A DNA stretch of 64,000 nt from Bacillota bacterium. GTDB taxonomy: Bacteria; Bacillota; SHA-98; UBA4971. Below, piece after piece: positions 63,855 to 64,000 of the stretch (position 1 is its first letter; the number at the start of each line of letters is the position of its first letter). Under the pieces are notes generated by a model. The model was not told the DNA's origin and ran no database searches. It worked only from the letters and a program-made list of their open reading frames with translations. The stretch is taken from contig JANLFY010000012.1 in the NCBI GenBank assembly GCA_024653485.1, positions 1-64,000 on the forward strand. Direction: 5' to 3'. The position numbers were made by a program, and so were the translations under genes.

Positions 63855-64000
63855 GTGTTTCGCTTGCTTGAATTCAAGCCGGGCAGGAAGGGCCTCGGCA
63901 AGGTGCTGGGCGACCTGGAGGCGGAGATCATGGAAGAGGTGTGGGCGAGGGGCACCTGCACAGTTCGAGACATATACGAGGGACTCCGCATGAGAAGGCG
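63855..64000 (+). CDS. BlaI/MecI/CopY-family repressor (truncated by window end)
   Basis: The visible 48 residues cover the first helices of a winged-helix repressor: LGDLEAEIMEEVWARGTCTVRDIYEGL, in line with the BlaI start LxxLExxIMxxLW. GTG 63855 is 8 bases from GGGAG. The recognition helix and C-terminal dimerisation region lie outside. Such repressors usually pair with a BlaR1-type membrane protease, which could follow beyond the window. The operon-start palindrome (60927-60943) is its likely target. Confidence 0.85.
   Translation, partial: MFRLLEFKPGRKGLGKVLGDLEAEIMEEVWARGTCTVRDIYEGLRMRR

Overview
The window reads as a high-GC, Gram-positive, endospore-forming, flagellated member of the Bacillota (Firmicutes), probably anaerobic. 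Support comes from spore genes (spoVT, a SpoVB/MurJ-type flippase, yabP, yabQ), the mazG-yabP-yabQ-divIC-S1 order typical of this phylum, a serS T-box leader, CCA-encoded tRNAs, strong SD sequences and many GTG/TTG starts. A four-subunit 2-oxoacid:ferredoxin oxidoreductase and a Feo ferrous-iron system suggest anaerobic life. The sequence does not fix the genus. No prophage, insertion sequence, rRNA or CRISPR array was seen.

Layout. 1-8.2 kb: late flagellar and chemotaxis genes: a truncated chemoreceptor, a TPR glycosyltransferase, flagellin, fliS, flaG, fliD and a FlgN/FliT-like chaperone. Three near-perfect sigma-28 promoters drive the chemoreceptor, the glycosyltransferase and flagellin. 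8.4-12 kb: a sigma-54-type response regulator and its histidine kinase. 12-14.4 kb: a serine hydrolase overlapping anmK (anhydro-MurNAc recycling). 14.7-18.3 kb: an uncharacterised HEAT-like protein, a YjjX NTPase, a DUF1540 protein and speE. 18.3-21.6 kb: an iron cluster of fur, a feoB split over two frames, feoA and a small PrsW-like membrane protein. 21.6-32.3 kb: mfd with a terminator-like leader, spoVT, spoVB-like, mazG, yabP, yabQ, divIC, an S1 protein and DUF501. 32.3-41.5 kb: an Fsr-like exporter, a half-size Gdt1 protein, coaX, an in-frame hflX-dus fusion, an HTH/quinate-dehydrogenase-like pair, greA, lysS and tRNA-Ala. 41.7-47.2 kb: a Clp-fold membrane protease, pdxS, pdxT, glyA and a CBS-PAS-HD signalling protein. 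47.5-53.8 kb: porGDAB, T-box-serS, tRNA-Ser(UGA) and an SPL-like radical SAM protein. 53.9-60.4 kb: a nitrate/sulfonate/taurine-type ABC transporter, DUF441, an MFS transporter and a NamZ-type muramidase. 60.5-64 kb: tRNA-Ser(GCU), tRNA-Arg(UCG), then an operon of an exported protein, a MacB-like ABC transporter and an OB-fold protein, ending in a BlaI-family repressor cut by the window edge.

How the genes work together. The sigma-28 sites tie the glycosyltransferase and chemoreceptor to flagellin expression. Fur, FeoB and FeoA form an iron import and sensing unit. NamZ, AnmK and the serine hydrolase fit recovery of cell-wall MurNAc. PorGDAB links 2-oxoacids to reduced ferredoxin. The last operon carries a BlaI-like palindrome at its promoter and a BlaI-family gene at its end, which suggests autoregulation. 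The least understood parts are the hflX-dus fusion, the mfd leader, the HTH/quinate-dehydrogenase-like pair, the HEAT-like protein and the BlaI-linked ABC operon.
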